Shown here: in pieces, positions 54,874 to 63,297 of the stretch
Position numbering within the stretch: the first letter of the stretch is position 1
Layout: the number at the start of each line of letters is the position of its first letter
DNA from: Betaproteobacteria bacterium LSUCC0117
Lineage (GTDB): Bacteria > Pseudomonadota > Gammaproteobacteria > Burkholderiales > Burkholderiaceae_C
DNA length: 64,000 nucleotides
Assembly: GCA_030441535.1 (NCBI GenBank)
Contig: JAUJFZ010000002.1
Coordinates: 248,001-312,000, forward strand
Direction of reading: 5' to 3'
Program-made: the position numbers and the translations under genes
The notes under the pieces: model-generated
The model's database searches: none
What the model saw: only the letters and a program-made list of their open reading frames with translations
What the model was told of the DNA's origin: nothing

Positions 54874-56004
54874 ATGACGGCAGCGAAAAACACCATTTCC
54901 AAGCAAGCTACCAATGCGTGGTACAGCCAGGTGGACCGCACCAGCGAGACCGATGATGCGCGCATCCACGGTATCAACGTGCTGCCGCCACCCGAGCATC
55001 TGATTCGATTTTTTCCGATCGCTGGGACCTCAATTGAGACCCTGATTGCACAAACGCGTCAAAACGTCAGGCGTATATTGACGGGGCAAGACGATCGCTT
55101 GTTGGTTGTTATGGGGCCCTGTTCGATACATGACCCCGCGGCTGCGATCGCCTATGCGCGCCGCTTGAAGGCGATGCGCGAACAATACAAAGACACGTTG
55201 GAAGTAGTGATGCGGGTGTATTTTGAAAAACCCCGAACCACCGTGGGATGGAAGGGTTTGATCAATGACCCCTACCTCGATGAAAGCTACCGCATTGACG
55301 AGGGCTTGCGCATGGCGCGCCAATTGTTGATTGAGATCAATCGCATGGGTCTCCCCGCCGGTAGCGAGTTCTTGGATGTTATTTCGCCACAGTACATCGG
55401 CGACTTGATTGCGTGGGGTGCGATCGGCGCACGGACCACAGAGAGCCAAGTTCACCGTGAGTTGGCATCGGGGTTATCCGCGCCGATCGGCTTCAAGAAC
55501 GGCACGGACGGTAATATCAAAATCGCGACCGATGCGATCCAGGCCGCGGCGCGGCCGCACCACTTCTTGTCGGTTCACAAGACTGGGCAAGTGGCGATCG
55601 TACAAACCAACGGAAACCCTGATTGCCACGTGATTTTGCGCGGCGGTAAATCGCCCAATTACGACGCCGAAAGCGTCGCACAGGCCTGCGATGAGCTGAA
55701 GGCTGCCAAGTTACCAACGACTGTGATGGTTGATTGCAGCCACGCAAATAGCAGCAAAAAATTCGAACGTCAGGTTGATGTCGCACGCGATATAGCAGCG
55801 CAAATCAGTGCTGGTTCGCACCAAATTTTCGGCGTCATGGTTGAAAGCCATCTTGAGGAAGGCGCACAAAAATTCACACCCGGCAAAGACGATCCGACTG
55901 CGCTTACGTATGGCAAGAGCATTACCGATGCCTGTCTGGGGTGGGATGATTCTGAGACGGTGCTGGCGCTTCTTTCTGAGGCTGTTGCAGCGCGTCGCAG
56001 TTAA
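54874..56004 (+). CDS. aroG: 3-Deoxy-7-phosphoheptulonate (DAHP) synthase, AroG/AroF/AroH type
   Basis: Joins phosphoenolpyruvate and erythrose-4-phosphate, the first step of aromatic amino-acid synthesis. It has 376 residues, about 20 more than E. coli AroG because of an N-terminal extension. Motifs are VVMGPCSIHDP, YFEKPRTTVGWKGL, ARTTESQVHRELASGL, GFKNGTDGN, HVILRGGKSPNYD and VDCSHANSSKK. GAAGGA precedes the ATG. Transcription is probably attenuated by Phe/Tyr through the leader. Which amino acid inhibits the enzyme cannot be read safely from sequence. It is convergent with mpl. Confidence 0.95.
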   Translation: MTAAKNTISKQATNAWYSQVDRTSETDDARIHGINVLPPPEHLIRFFPIAGTSIETLIAQTRQNVRRILTGQDDRLLVVMGPCSIHDPAAAIAYARRLKAMREQYKDTLEVVMRVYFEKPRTTVGWKGLINDPYLDESYRIDEGLRMARQLLIEINRMGLPAGSEFLDVISPQYIGDLIAWGAIGARTTESQVHRELASGLSAPIGFKNGTDGNIKIATDAIQAAARPHHFLSVHKTGQVAIVQTNGNPDCHVILRGGKSPNYDAESVAQACDELKAAKLPTTVMVDCSHANSSKKFERQVDVARDIAAQISAGSHQIFGVMVESHLEEGAQKFTPGKDDPTALTYGKSITDACLGWDDSETVLALLSEAVAARRS

Positions 56005-56014
56005 CCGCTACGCT

Positions 56015-57451
56015 TTACGCTTCCGGCGTGAAGCGTTTCTTAAGTTGTGTGAGCAGTCGGTCGTGGACACCAGAAAAGCCGCCGTTGCTCATGCACAAAA
56101 TCCGGTCATTCGGCTGCGCGTTTTCACACACTTGCGTTACGAGGGCATCAATTTGGTCTTCGCATACCGCTCGCTCTCCTAAGGGGGCGAGCACGGTCTT
56201 CGCATCCCAACTTAAACCCTGCGTGAAGCAGAAGGCCATTTCCACATCAGACAGGCTGGCGGGTAGCAGGTCTTTCATCGCCCCCGTCTTCATGGTGTTG
56301 CTGCGAGGTTCGAAGACCGCCAGAATCCGTGCCGCTGTACCCGCGCGATCAAGTTGTTGGCGTAGCCCTAAAACAGTGGTTTTGATCGCCGTCGGATGGT
56401 GGGCAAAGTCGTCAATCACGTGAATGTCGCCAGTCGGCGTTGAGACCCGGCCTCGCAGCTCCATACGGCGTCGCACGTTTTCAAAACGCCCCAAAGCTTC
56501 GCAGGCGGTGGCAGCGGGTATCTCGATGTGGTTCGCCGCTGCGATACAAGCCAAGGCGTTGCGTTGGTTGTGTGCGCCCGTCAGTTTCCATTCGACCGTA
56601 CCCACCTGCGTCCCTTGGTGGAAAACGTCAAAGCGGCTGTCGTTGCCATGGGCTTGCCAGTCGGCGTCGGCAACGCCAAAGGTATCAGCACTGCAGTAGA
56701 GGCCTTGTTCCATCACGCGCTTCAAAGCATCGTTATTCGCCTCGACCACCACGCGGCCACTGCTGGGAATCGTTCTCAGCAGATGGGCAAACTGACGCTC
56801 AATTGCGGCGAGGTTGTCGAAGATATCTGCGTGATCAAATTCGAGATTATTTAAAATCGCCGTACGAGGTGCGTAGTGAACAAACTTACTGCGCTTGTCA
56901 AAGAATGCGGTGTCGTATTCATCAGCCTCAATGACAAAATAGGGTCGCTTTTCCTGGGGCGCGTGCGCACCAAGCCGTGCCGACACGCCAAAATTGAGAG
57001 GCACACCACCGATCAAAAAGCCAGGTTCTAGTCCTGCCGCCATGAGCACCCACGTGAGCATGGCGCTGGTCGTGGTCTTGCCATGTGTGCCAGCCACCGC
57101 GAGCACATGGCGGTCACGTAATACATGTTCACGCAGCCAAGCGGGACCGCTGGTGTAGGGCAATCCCTCATCAAGAATATGTTCCATTAATGGAAATTTG
57201 GGTGAACCGTCTGATTGCCGTGCCCGAGATACAACGTTGCCGACCACAAACAGGTCTGGGGGGCTCGACAGCGTTTCGAGTTGCGCGACCTCGAAACCCT
57301 CGACCAGCTCGATCCCCAGCGCGGCCAGCTGGTCACTCATAGGGGGATAGACGCCGGCATCGCACCCAGTTACGGTAAAGCCCGCCTCGCGCGCGATTGC
57401 TGCCAAGCCGCCCATGAAGGTGCCGCAAATGCCCAGAATATGTATATGCAT
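56015..57451 (-). CDS. mpl: UDP-MurNAc:L-Ala-gamma-D-Glu-meso-DAP ligase Mpl
   Basis: Recycles cell-wall tripeptide by attaching it to UDP-MurNAc. The 478-residue protein starts MHIHILGICGTFMGGLAAIA, the Mpl form of the Mur Rossmann motif. It continues with GTHGKTTTSAMLTWVL, FVIEADEYDTAFFDKRSKF, NNLEFDHADIFDNL and DDFAHHPTAI. Length and the ICGTFMGG start separate it from MurC, which is encoded in the dcw cluster. Its ATG is 49 bases from the divergent gene at 57501. Confidence 0.94.
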   Translation of the reverse strand: MHIHILGICGTFMGGLAAIAREAGFTVTGCDAGVYPPMSDQLAALGIELVEGFEVAQLETLSSPPDLFVVGNVVSRARQSDGSPKFPLMEHILDEGLPYTSGPAWLREHVLRDRHVLAVAGTHGKTTTSAMLTWVLMAAGLEPGFLIGGVPLNFGVSARLGAHAPQEKRPYFVIEADEYDTAFFDKRSKFVHYAPRTAILNNLEFDHADIFDNLAAIERQFAHLLRTIPSSGRVVVEANNDALKRVMEQGLYCSADTFGVADADWQAHGNDSRFDVFHQGTQVGTVEWKLTGAHNQRNALACIAAANHIEIPAATACEALGRFENVRRRMELRGRVSTPTGDIHVIDDFAHHPTAIKTTVLGLRQQLDRAGTAARILAVFEPRSNTMKTGAMKDLLPASLSDVEMAFCFTQGLSWDAKTVLAPLGERAVCEDQIDALVTQVCENAQPNDRILCMSNGGFSGVHDRLLTQLKKRFTPEA

Positions 57452-57500
57452 ATAGAAATTCTAGGCGCAGATCTCTGTCGTCAGCGGGCACAATACCGCT

Positions 57501-58115
57501 ATGCGTGAAGAAATTGATTCCATTGCCGCCACCGCAGCGCGCCTGATCGTAGAGGATGGGATGGAGTGGGGCCCCGCCAAACACCAGGCGTTGGCTGACT
57601 TGGACTTGCCCAGCCGTACGCCCCTGCCGGATAACGCGCAGCTTGAGGTCGCGGTTCGCGCGCACATTGATATTTTTTGTCCAGAGACGCATCACGAGGC
57701 CATGCTGCTCCTGCTCGGCAAAGCAATAGGGGCTATGCGACAGATGGTGGATCACCGGCCCTACCTTACAGGCGCGCTTTGGCGCGGTTTAGCCACGGCG
57801 CGCAGCGACATCTATATTCAGCTTTTTTGTGATGACGCCAAGATGGCCGAGATCGATTTGATCAACCAAGGCGTACCGTTCGAAACCACCGAGATCAGCG
57901 GGTTTCGCGGCGAGCCTGTGGTGGCCCTGACGACGTTACAGCGCATAGGGTCATGGACTTGGCCGACCGCAATACATTGGATTTTGTACGATGCTGATGA
58001 CTTACGAGGCGCCTTGAAGCCGGGTAAAGGGCGTCGCGATGGTCTGGCTGATCGAGGGAACTTAGCAGCTGTTGAGCAGCTGTTGGCAACATTTCAATCA
58101 AAGGGGGATGCATGA
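57501..58115 (+). CDS. Conserved-looking protein of unknown function, coupled to a TlpA-like gene
   Basis: I do not recognise a domain with confidence. The 204-residue protein is soluble and mildly acidic, with no signal peptide or membrane helix. It starts MREEIDSIAATAARLIVEDG, a pattern found in betaproteobacterial proteins next to mpl that are sometimes labelled nucleotidyltransferase-like. Notable segments are EWGPAKHQAL, FCPETHHEAMLLLLGKAIGA and SDIYIQLFCDDAKMAEIDLI. It overlaps the TlpA-like gene by four bases (ATGA) and is divergent from mpl. Confidence 0.7.
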   Translation: MREEIDSIAATAARLIVEDGMEWGPAKHQALADLDLPSRTPLPDNAQLEVAVRAHIDIFCPETHHEAMLLLLGKAIGAMRQMVDHRPYLTGALWRGLATARSDIYIQLFCDDAKMAEIDLINQGVPFETTEISGFRGEPVVALTTLQRIGSWTWPTAIHWILYDADDLRGALKPGKGRRDGLADRGNLAAVEQLLATFQSKGDA

Positions 58116-58648
58116 CAAAAGAGCGCGCACTATCGCGCCGTACCATGTTGGTCGCTGGGGCCGCTGCTATGGGTCTCGGTGCGGGCGTCGCCGCTTGGCG
58201 CTATCAGACCACTGACGTTGCCGATGCAGCCGTGCAAGCTTTTTGGGCGGAGACCTTTGTGCGACTTGATGGGCAGTCTCTGCCGATGTCGTCTTACAAA
58301 GGTAAGCCCTTGCTGATCAACTTCTGGGCCACTTGGTGTCCGCCCTGTGTGGAGGAAATGCCCTTAATTGACGCGTTTTTTAAGCAAAATAAGTCCAACG
58401 TACAGGTATTGGGTTTGGCGGTTGATCGAGCGGATGCGGTGGGCTCGTTTCTCGGTAATTGGCCGGTGGCATTTGACATCGCGCTGGCAGGGATGGCGGG
58501 CACAACGCTGTCTAAAACATTGGGCAATCCCAGTGGCGGACTGCCTTTTTCCGTCTTTATTGATAAAGATGAGCGCATTGTCCTTCAAAAGGTCGGTAAA
58601 TTAGAGGATTCTGATTTCGCAGCCATGACACGCATTCTCAAGGCCTGA
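58112..58648 (+). CDS. TlpA-like periplasmic thioredoxin-family protein
   Basis: Membrane-anchored or exported thiol-disulfide protein of 178 residues. The N-terminus LSRRTMLVAGAAAMGLGAG holds a twin-arginine-like motif and a hydrophobic stretch. The thioredoxin fold follows (about 45-175), with the active site NFWATWCPPCVEEMP and the cis-proline region GGLPFSVFIDKD. Such proteins reduce disulfides for cytochrome c maturation or other envelope targets; the target is unknown. It overlaps the upstream unknown gene by four bases. Confidence 0.88.
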   Translation: MTKERALSRRTMLVAGAAAMGLGAGVAAWRYQTTDVADAAVQAFWAETFVRLDGQSLPMSSYKGKPLLINFWATWCPPCVEEMPLIDAFFKQNKSNVQVLGLAVDRADAVGSFLGNWPVAFDIALAGMAGTTLSKTLGNPSGGLPFSVFIDKDERIVLQKVGKLEDSDFAAMTRILKA

Positions 58649-58845
58649 TACGCCGTGTCACCCACCCGGCGTCTGGGCTGATAGTACTTAAATTCAACAA
58701 AAAAGTATTTAAAAGTGCTTAAAAAGGGTGATTTCCCTGTCTTTACCGGTATTTGAATTATCTTTTTTATATTTAAACGCGTAATCTAATTCTTGTACAC
58801 TGCCTGATCGAACAAGATACCCCCTCTTCAAAGGTGAGTGTGCAA
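58649..58845. other. AT-rich gap upstream of accB
   Basis: A 197-base gap, AT-rich, without a gene. A weak inverted repeat, ACGCCG/CGGCGT (about 58650-58672), may end the upstream operon. TACACT at about 58796-58801, with TTAAAC 17 bases before it, is a possible accBC promoter, but the match is weak. Confidence 0.35.
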
Positions 58846-59304
58846 ATGGATTTACGAAAATTAAAGACGCTGATTGATTTGGTGTCTGAGTCAAACGTCT
58901 CTGAACTGGAAATCACGGAAGCCGAAGGCAAGGTGCGCATTGTCAAAAGCGAGCCGCACGCGACTGTTGCGTATCATGCGCCAACAGCCCCAGCACCACT
59001 TGCGGCCGCGCCAGTTGCCGCAACGCCAGTGCCGGTTGTCGAAGCGCCACCGGCCGCGCCGGTTGCCACCGCACACTTGGTTAAGTCGCCGATGGTGGGC
59101 ACTTTTTATCGTGCGGCTAGCCCCGGCGCCGATCCCTTTGTAGATGTGGGAGCGAATGTAAAGGTGGGTCAGCGTCTGTGTATCGTCGAAGCGATGAAGA
59201 TTTTGAATGAGATCGAGTCCGACCGTGCGGGCATCATCAAAACGGTCTTGGTGCAAGACGGTGAGGCCGTGGAGTACGGCCAGCCGCTCTTCGAAATCGA
59301 GTGA
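58846..59304 (+). CDS. accB: Acetyl-CoA carboxylase biotin carboxyl carrier protein
   Basis: Carries biotin for acetyl-CoA carboxylase, the first step of fatty-acid synthesis. I use ATG at 58846 (MDLRKLKTLIDLVSES), the standard betaproteobacterial start with AAGGTGAG before it; GTG at 58834 is in frame but less likely. The 152-residue protein has the N-terminal helix, an Ala/Pro-rich linker (about 48-80) and the biotinyl domain with the modified Lys in VEAMKILNEIESD. accC follows nine bases later. Confidence 0.95.
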   Translation: MDLRKLKTLIDLVSESNVSELEITEAEGKVRIVKSEPHATVAYHAPTAPAPLAAAPVAATPVPVVEAPPAAPVATAHLVKSPMVGTFYRAASPGADPFVDVGANVKVGQRLCIVEAMKILNEIESDRAGIIKTVLVQDGEAVEYGQPLFEIE

Positions 59305-59313
59305 TCGTTGCCT

Positions 59314-60663
59314 ATGTTTAAAAAGATTCTCATCGCCAACCGGGGCGAAATCGCGTTGCGCGTTCAACGTGCGTGTCGCGAAATGGGTATCAAGGCGGTC
59401 ATGGTCTATTCCGAGGCTGATCGTGACGCTAAGTACGTGAAGTTGGCTGATGAGGCGGTTTGTATTGGTCCCGCACCGTCTGGGCAAAGTTATCTTCATA
59501 TGCCGGCGATCATCTCCGCGGCTGAGGTGACCGATGCGGAAGCAATCCACCCTGGCTACGGTTTCCTAAGCGAGAACGCGGATTTTGCTGAGCGCGTTGA
59601 AAACTCTGGTTTTGTTTTCATCGGCCCCACTGCGGCGTCTATCCGGTTGATGGGTGACAAAGTTTCGGCGAAGCAAGCCATGATTCGGGCGGGTGTACCC
59701 ACGGTGCCAGGTTCAGAGGGTGCGTTATCCGACAACCCCGTTGAAATCAAGCGCATCGCCAAATCAATTGGCTATCCCGTGATCATCAAAGCGGCGGGTG
59801 GCGGTGGCGGTCGGGGAATGCGTGTGGTGCACACCGAGGCGGCACTGTTACATGCCGTGCAGACGACCAAAGCGGAAGCCGGTAGTGCCTTTGGTAATCC
59901 AGCGGTGTACATGGAGAAGTACCTCCAAAACCCCCGGCACGTAGAAATTCAAATTATTGCTGATACCCATAAAAATGCGGTTCATTTGGGTGAGCGCGAT
60001 TGTTCGATGCAGCGTCGGCACCAAAAAGTGATTGAGGAATCGCCCGCACCCGGTATCCCGCGTCGTCTCATCGAGAAAATCGGTGAACGCTGCGCGGCGG
60101 CGTGTAAGAAGATTGGGTATCGGGGTGCGGGTACGTTTGAGTTTCTGTATGAAGACGGTGAGTTTTACTTCATCGAGATGAACACCCGTGTTCAAGTGGA
60201 ACACCCCGTGACCGAGTTGGTGACGGGCATTGATATTGTTAAAACCCAAATTGAGGTTGCGGCAGGTTCAAAGCTCCCGTTCTCGCAAAAAGAAGTGCGT
60301 GTCAGTGGTCATGCCATTGAGTGCCGGATCAACGCAGAAGACCCCTTCAACTTCATGCCGTCACCGGGAAAAATCACGGGCTGGCATACGGCCGGAGGCC
60401 CGGGCGTTCGGGTGGACTCGCATGCTTATCACAACTACACTGTTCCAAGTCACTACGACTCCATGATTGGTAAGTTGATTGTTTACGGCGATACGCGTGA
60501 TCAAGCGCTCGCGCGTATGCGCTCGGCACTGTCAGAGATGATTGTGGAGGGAATTAAAACCAATATTCCCCTCCATCGGGAATTGATGGTCGATGCCAAG
60601 TTCGTTGCGGGCGGCACCAATATCCATTATCTGGAGAAGTGGTTGGAGCAGCACCCACGCTGA
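59314..60663 (+). CDS. accC: Acetyl-CoA carboxylase biotin carboxylase subunit
   Basis: ATP-grasp enzyme that carboxylates the biotin on AccB. I use ATG at 59314 (MFKKILIANRGEIALRV), 449 residues; TTG at 59308 is in frame but atypical. Motifs include EAIHPGYGFLSENADFAE, KAAGGGGGRGMRVV, GERDCSMQRRHQKVIEESPA and FIEMNTRVQVEHPVTE. The ribosome site is weak, so translation is probably coupled to accB. Confidence 0.96.
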   Translation: MFKKILIANRGEIALRVQRACREMGIKAVMVYSEADRDAKYVKLADEAVCIGPAPSGQSYLHMPAIISAAEVTDAEAIHPGYGFLSENADFAERVENSGFVFIGPTAASIRLMGDKVSAKQAMIRAGVPTVPGSEGALSDNPVEIKRIAKSIGYPVIIKAAGGGGGRGMRVVHTEAALLHAVQTTKAEAGSAFGNPAVYMEKYLQNPRHVEIQIIADTHKNAVHLGERDCSMQRRHQKVIEESPAPGIPRRLIEKIGERCAAACKKIGYRGAGTFEFLYEDGEFYFIEMNTRVQVEHPVTELVTGIDIVKTQIEVAAGSKLPFSQKEVRVSGHAIECRINAEDPFNFMPSPGKITGWHTAGGPGVRVDSHAYHNYTVPSHYDSMIGKLIVYGDTRDQALARMRSALSEMIVEGIKTNIPLHRELMVDAKFVAGGTNIHYLEKWLEQHPR

Positions 60664-60666
60664 GTG

Positions 60667-60688
60667 GCCCCGCGAAGCAGGGGCTTTT
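60667..60688 (+). terminator. Weak terminator-like hairpin between accC and prmA
   Basis: GCCCC (60667-60671) and GGGGC (60680-60684) pair around an 8-base loop and are followed by TTTT. It begins three bases after the accC stop. The stem is short, so partial read-through into prmA is likely. Confidence 0.5.
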
Positions 60689-60698
60689 GAAAGTCGAC

Positions 60699-61583
60699 AT
60701 GTTTGAATTGAAGCTGTTAGCCCCGCAAACTCGCGTTGAGGCGCTGAGCGATGTCCTTGAGGCATTGGATGCGCTGAGCGTATCGGTTGAGGATGCCGAT
60801 GCACACACGCCGGCGGAGCGCGCGCTGTTTGGGGAGCCAGATATGCCAGCGCCAGAACCAGGCTGGGATCGTTCGAGAGTGACTGCGTTGTTTGAGACGC
60901 GTGATCTGGCTGACGTCGCGGCGGATGCGCTGACCGATATGACGCTGTTTGAGGGCTGTGCGGTTCAGGGTGTGACTGAGCTCGAGGATCAAGATTGGGT
61001 GCGACTCACGCAATCACAGTTCACGCCGGTCGAAATCACACCTGACTTTTGGATTGTTCCAACTTGGCACGAACCGCCGTCTGCGGCGCGCACTTTCTTG
61101 AGGCTGGACCCTGGCTTAGCGTTCGGCACGGGTACCCATCCGACCACGCGCATGTGCTTACGCTGGATTGCCCAGCAGGACATGGCCAATAAACGGACAC
61201 TTGATTACGGCTGTGGTTCTGGGATTCTCGCGATGGCCGCATTCAAATTTGGTGCCACCGATATCGATGCCATTGATATTGATCCGGCGGCGGTCACATC
61301 CACTGATGGCAATGCAGCGGTCAATTTTGTAACCTTGCGCTCTGGCTTGCCTGACGTTGCCAGTGGGCAGTACCAAGTGGTGCTTGCCAACATCCTGGCG
61401 ACGCCACTGAAGCTCCTGGCACCGCTGTTGTGCGGACATGTGGCACCGCAAGGAGATCTCGTTTTAGCGGGTATCTTGGCTAGGCAAGTTGATGAATTGA
61501 AAGCGGCTTATGCCCCATACCTTGCGCTGAGTGTGTTGGATGAATCGGAGGGCTGGGTCTTGATGGGTGCGCATGCACCATGA
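60699..61583 (+). CDS. prmA: Ribosomal protein L11 methyltransferase PrmA
   Basis: Trimethylates L11 with S-adenosylmethionine. I use ATG at 60699 (MFELKLLAPQTRVEAL), 294 residues; the longer frame runs back into accC. The N-terminal L11-binding domain covers about 1-60, and the methyltransferase domain has LDPGLAFGTGTHPTTRMCL, LDYGCGSGILAMAAFKFG, DIDPAAV and VLANILATPL. The accBC-prmA order is common in proteobacteria. Confidence 0.95.
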   Translation: MFELKLLAPQTRVEALSDVLEALDALSVSVEDADAHTPAERALFGEPDMPAPEPGWDRSRVTALFETRDLADVAADALTDMTLFEGCAVQGVTELEDQDWVRLTQSQFTPVEITPDFWIVPTWHEPPSAARTFLRLDPGLAFGTGTHPTTRMCLRWIAQQDMANKRTLDYGCGSGILAMAAFKFGATDIDAIDIDPAAVTSTDGNAAVNFVTLRSGLPDVASGQYQVVLANILATPLKLLAPLLCGHVAPQGDLVLAGILARQVDELKAAYAPYLALSVLDESEGWVLMGAHAP

Positions 61584-61600
61584 AGGCTAAATAGCCGCGT

Positions 61601-62497
61601 ATGCAGATGGCCACGCAGTCGCTTGAAACCCATTTGACGACGCAGTGTCCGCAGTGCGCCACAGCACTGCAAGCCGATATCGCGTTATTGCAGCGATCCA
61701 ATGGCTGGGCGCGTTGCGGTCGATGTCACTTTCTCTTCGATGTGGTTAACCATGCGGGTATACCAACGCTGACACCGACTGCGGAGCCAGAGAAAGACCC
61801 CGATGATCCACCTGCTGACGCCCCAAACGACTCGACAAATCTGAGTGACTTATCGGATGTAAGCGCATCCGATGACGTCGTCGTCGATCAGCTCTTTGAA
61901 AAGGTCGTGGCGGGTTTTGATCCCGCCCTCAATACCCCGCAAGGCGAGCGTATTGAGGCCATTGATCGTTTGCCACTGGTGGAGCCTCCTCCCACTGCGA
62001 ACCCATCCGCTAGCGCGTTGTGGCGTGCGGTTCTGAATATTTTGATCGGTTTACTGTTGCTTGCACTCGTTGGGCAGCTGCTGTATCTACAGCGTGACTG
62101 GTTGCAGGAGCGTTGGCCGAATGCGAGCGTGCAATTATTGAAGTTGTGTCAGCCGGTTGGTTGCGAGGTGCCGCTTAAGCGCGATTTGAACGCGGTCAAG
62201 ATCATCTCGTCGTCGGTTGTGCAGTTGTCGGGTGGCGTGCTTCAGCTCAATGTGGTCATTGAAAATGAATCGACCGAACCGATCGAGACGCCTGAGGTTT
62301 GGCTGTCCCTCGCGAATGCTGATGGTATCGCCTTTGCAGCGCAGGGGTTTGGCCCCGACGATTGGCGTACACCATCTCGGCGATTGGATGGCGGGACACG
62401 CTACGCGTTGGTGTTCGAGTGGCCCTTAGACGTCACTGAAAGCGAGCAGATGCGGCAGTACGCGACCGAACTTCGATACTCAACCAAGAAACCATAA
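61601..62497 (+). CDS. Zinc-ribbon and DUF3426 domain membrane protein
   Basis: Unknown function, 298 residues. The N-terminus has an MJ0042-type zinc ribbon with two CxxC pairs (TQCPQCATAL and RCGRCHFLFD). An acidic, Ser/Asp-rich linker (about 58-135) leads to one transmembrane helix (ILIGLLLLALVGQLLYL, about 148-165). A C-terminal DUF3426 domain follows, with CQPVGCEVPLKRDL. It regularly follows prmA in betaproteobacteria. ATG at 61601 or 61607 could start it. A terminator follows. Confidence 0.88.
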   Translation: MQMATQSLETHLTTQCPQCATALQADIALLQRSNGWARCGRCHFLFDVVNHAGIPTLTPTAEPEKDPDDPPADAPNDSTNLSDLSDVSASDDVVVDQLFEKVVAGFDPALNTPQGERIEAIDRLPLVEPPPTANPSASALWRAVLNILIGLLLLALVGQLLYLQRDWLQERWPNASVQLLKLCQPVGCEVPLKRDLNAVKIISSSVVQLSGGVLQLNVVIENESTEPIETPEVWLSLANADGIAFAAQGFGPDDWRTPSRRLDGGTRYALVFEWPLDVTESEQMRQYATELRYSTKKP

Positions 62498-62499
62498 AA

Positions 62500-62527
62500 A
62501 AACCCAAGATAAGAATCTTGGGTTTTT
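62500..62527. terminator. Bidirectional rho-independent terminator
   Basis: AAACCCAAGAT and ATCTTGGGTTT form a perfect 11-base-pair stem around AAGA. T-runs are present on both strands (TTTTT on plus, TTTTTTT on minus). It ends the accBC-prmA-DUF3426 transcript and the convergent H1-like gene. Confidence 0.9.
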
Positions 62528-62535
62528 ACTTGGCG

Positions 62536-62555
62536 GTCTGATCTTTCGATCAGAC
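62536..62555. other. Perfect stem-loop after the H1-like gene
   Basis: GTCTGATC and GATCAGAC pair fully around TTTC. It lies 24 bases after the stop of the H1-like gene on the minus strand and just before the bidirectional terminator, so the H1-like mRNA would end in two stem-loops. It has no T-run of its own. Confidence 0.6.
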
Positions 62556-62578
62556 TCAACTTACCACTGTAAAACCAA

Positions 62579-63106
62579 TTAAGGCTTGTCAGCGGTTGGG
62601 AAGGGCCAAGCAGCCTGAGGCGTCAGTGTAGTCTGAGCAGCGGGTGCTTTGGATGCCTTCTTTGCAGCAGGCTTTTTAGCGGCCTTTTTAGCAGCAGGTT
62701 TCTTAGCAGCGGGCTTTTTAGCGGCAGCTTTTTTGGCAGCGGGCTTCTTAGCAGCGGCTTTCTTAGCAGCGGGCTTCTTAGCAGCGGCTTTCTTAGCAGC
62801 GGGCTTTTTAGCGGCAGCTTTTTTGGCAGCCGGCTTCTTAGCCGCAGCTTTTTTAGCGGCTGGCTTCTTAGCCGCAGCTTTCTTGGCAGCAGGCTTCTTC
62901 GCTGCTACTTTCTTAGCGGCTACTTTTTTTGCTGCTGGCTTCTTCGCTGCTACTTTCTTGGCAGCAGGCTTCTTAGCAGCTATTTTTTTCGCTGCTGGCT
63001 TCTTCGCTGCCACTTTCTTAGCTGCGGGTTTCTTCGCTGCTACTTTCTTAGCTGCGGGTTTCTTCGCAGCAGCTTTTTTCGCTGTTGCCTTTTTTGCAGT
63101 TGCCAT
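62579..63106 (-). CDS. Histone H1-like Lys/Ala-repeat protein (BpH1-like)
   Basis: Probable nucleoid-binding basic protein, 175 residues. Residues 1 to about 150 are almost only AAKKPAAKK and AAKKVAAKK-type repeats, with a short non-repeat end (TTLTPQAAWPFPTADKP). This matches the eukaryotic-like H1 proteins of Bordetella (BpH1) and related KA-rich proteins such as AlgP. AAGGAG lies nine bases before the ATG at 63106. Repeat number is likely to vary between strains. It is unrelated in position to, but shares repeat style with, the tail of DksA at 26082. Confidence 0.88.
   Translation of the reverse strand: MATAKKATAKKAAAKKPAAKKVAAKKPAAKKVAAKKPAAKKIAAKKPAAKKVAAKKPAAKKVAAKKVAAKKPAAKKAAAKKPAAKKAAAKKPAAKKAAAKKPAAKKAAAKKPAAKKAAAKKPAAKKAAAKKPAAKKPAAKKAAKKPAAKKASKAPAAQTTLTPQAAWPFPTADKP
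62650..63100 (-). repeat. Imperfect tandem repeat encoding Ala/Lys units
   Basis: Short direct DNA repeats of about 15-30 bases, each coding for units such as KKPAA, fill almost the whole H1-like gene. The right half uses GCTGCTACTTTC-type units and the left GCAGCGGGCTTC-type units (plus-strand view), so two diverged blocks are visible. Such tracts can expand or contract by slippage or recombination. Confidence 0.8.
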
Positions 63107-63230
63107 GATTTTCTCCTTTTTGGATTTTCAAATAACACCACTTAAGCGTTGAGGCCGAAGTGGCGATTCAATGATTCTGCAAGGTTGTGGACTCTGCCCA
63201 TCTCCCAAGCAACACCATAGAATTCTGCGA

Positions 63231-63271
63231 AAAAGCCCCCAACCTCATCTGTTGATAAGGTTGTGGGCTTT
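63231..63271 (-). terminator. Rho-independent terminator after nrdB
   Basis: On the minus strand AAAGCCC-A-CAACCT pairs with AGGTTG-G-GGGCTTT: 13 base pairs with one mismatch and a 12-base loop, followed by TTTTT. It lies 27 bases after the nrdB stop. Confidence 0.85.
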
Positions 63272-63297
63272 GTAAAAGTCTGCTGCATCAAACGCCA

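Noticed and set aside
62650..63100. CRISPR-like short direct repeats
   Set aside because: Units are contiguous, in frame and coding; there are no unique spacers and no cas genes.
62649..63152. Long plus-strand open frame of Phe/Ala/Leu repeats
   Set aside because: It is the exact antisense of the Lys/Ala repeats of the H1-like gene; repeat composition keeps it open. The minus strand has the ribosome site and terminator.
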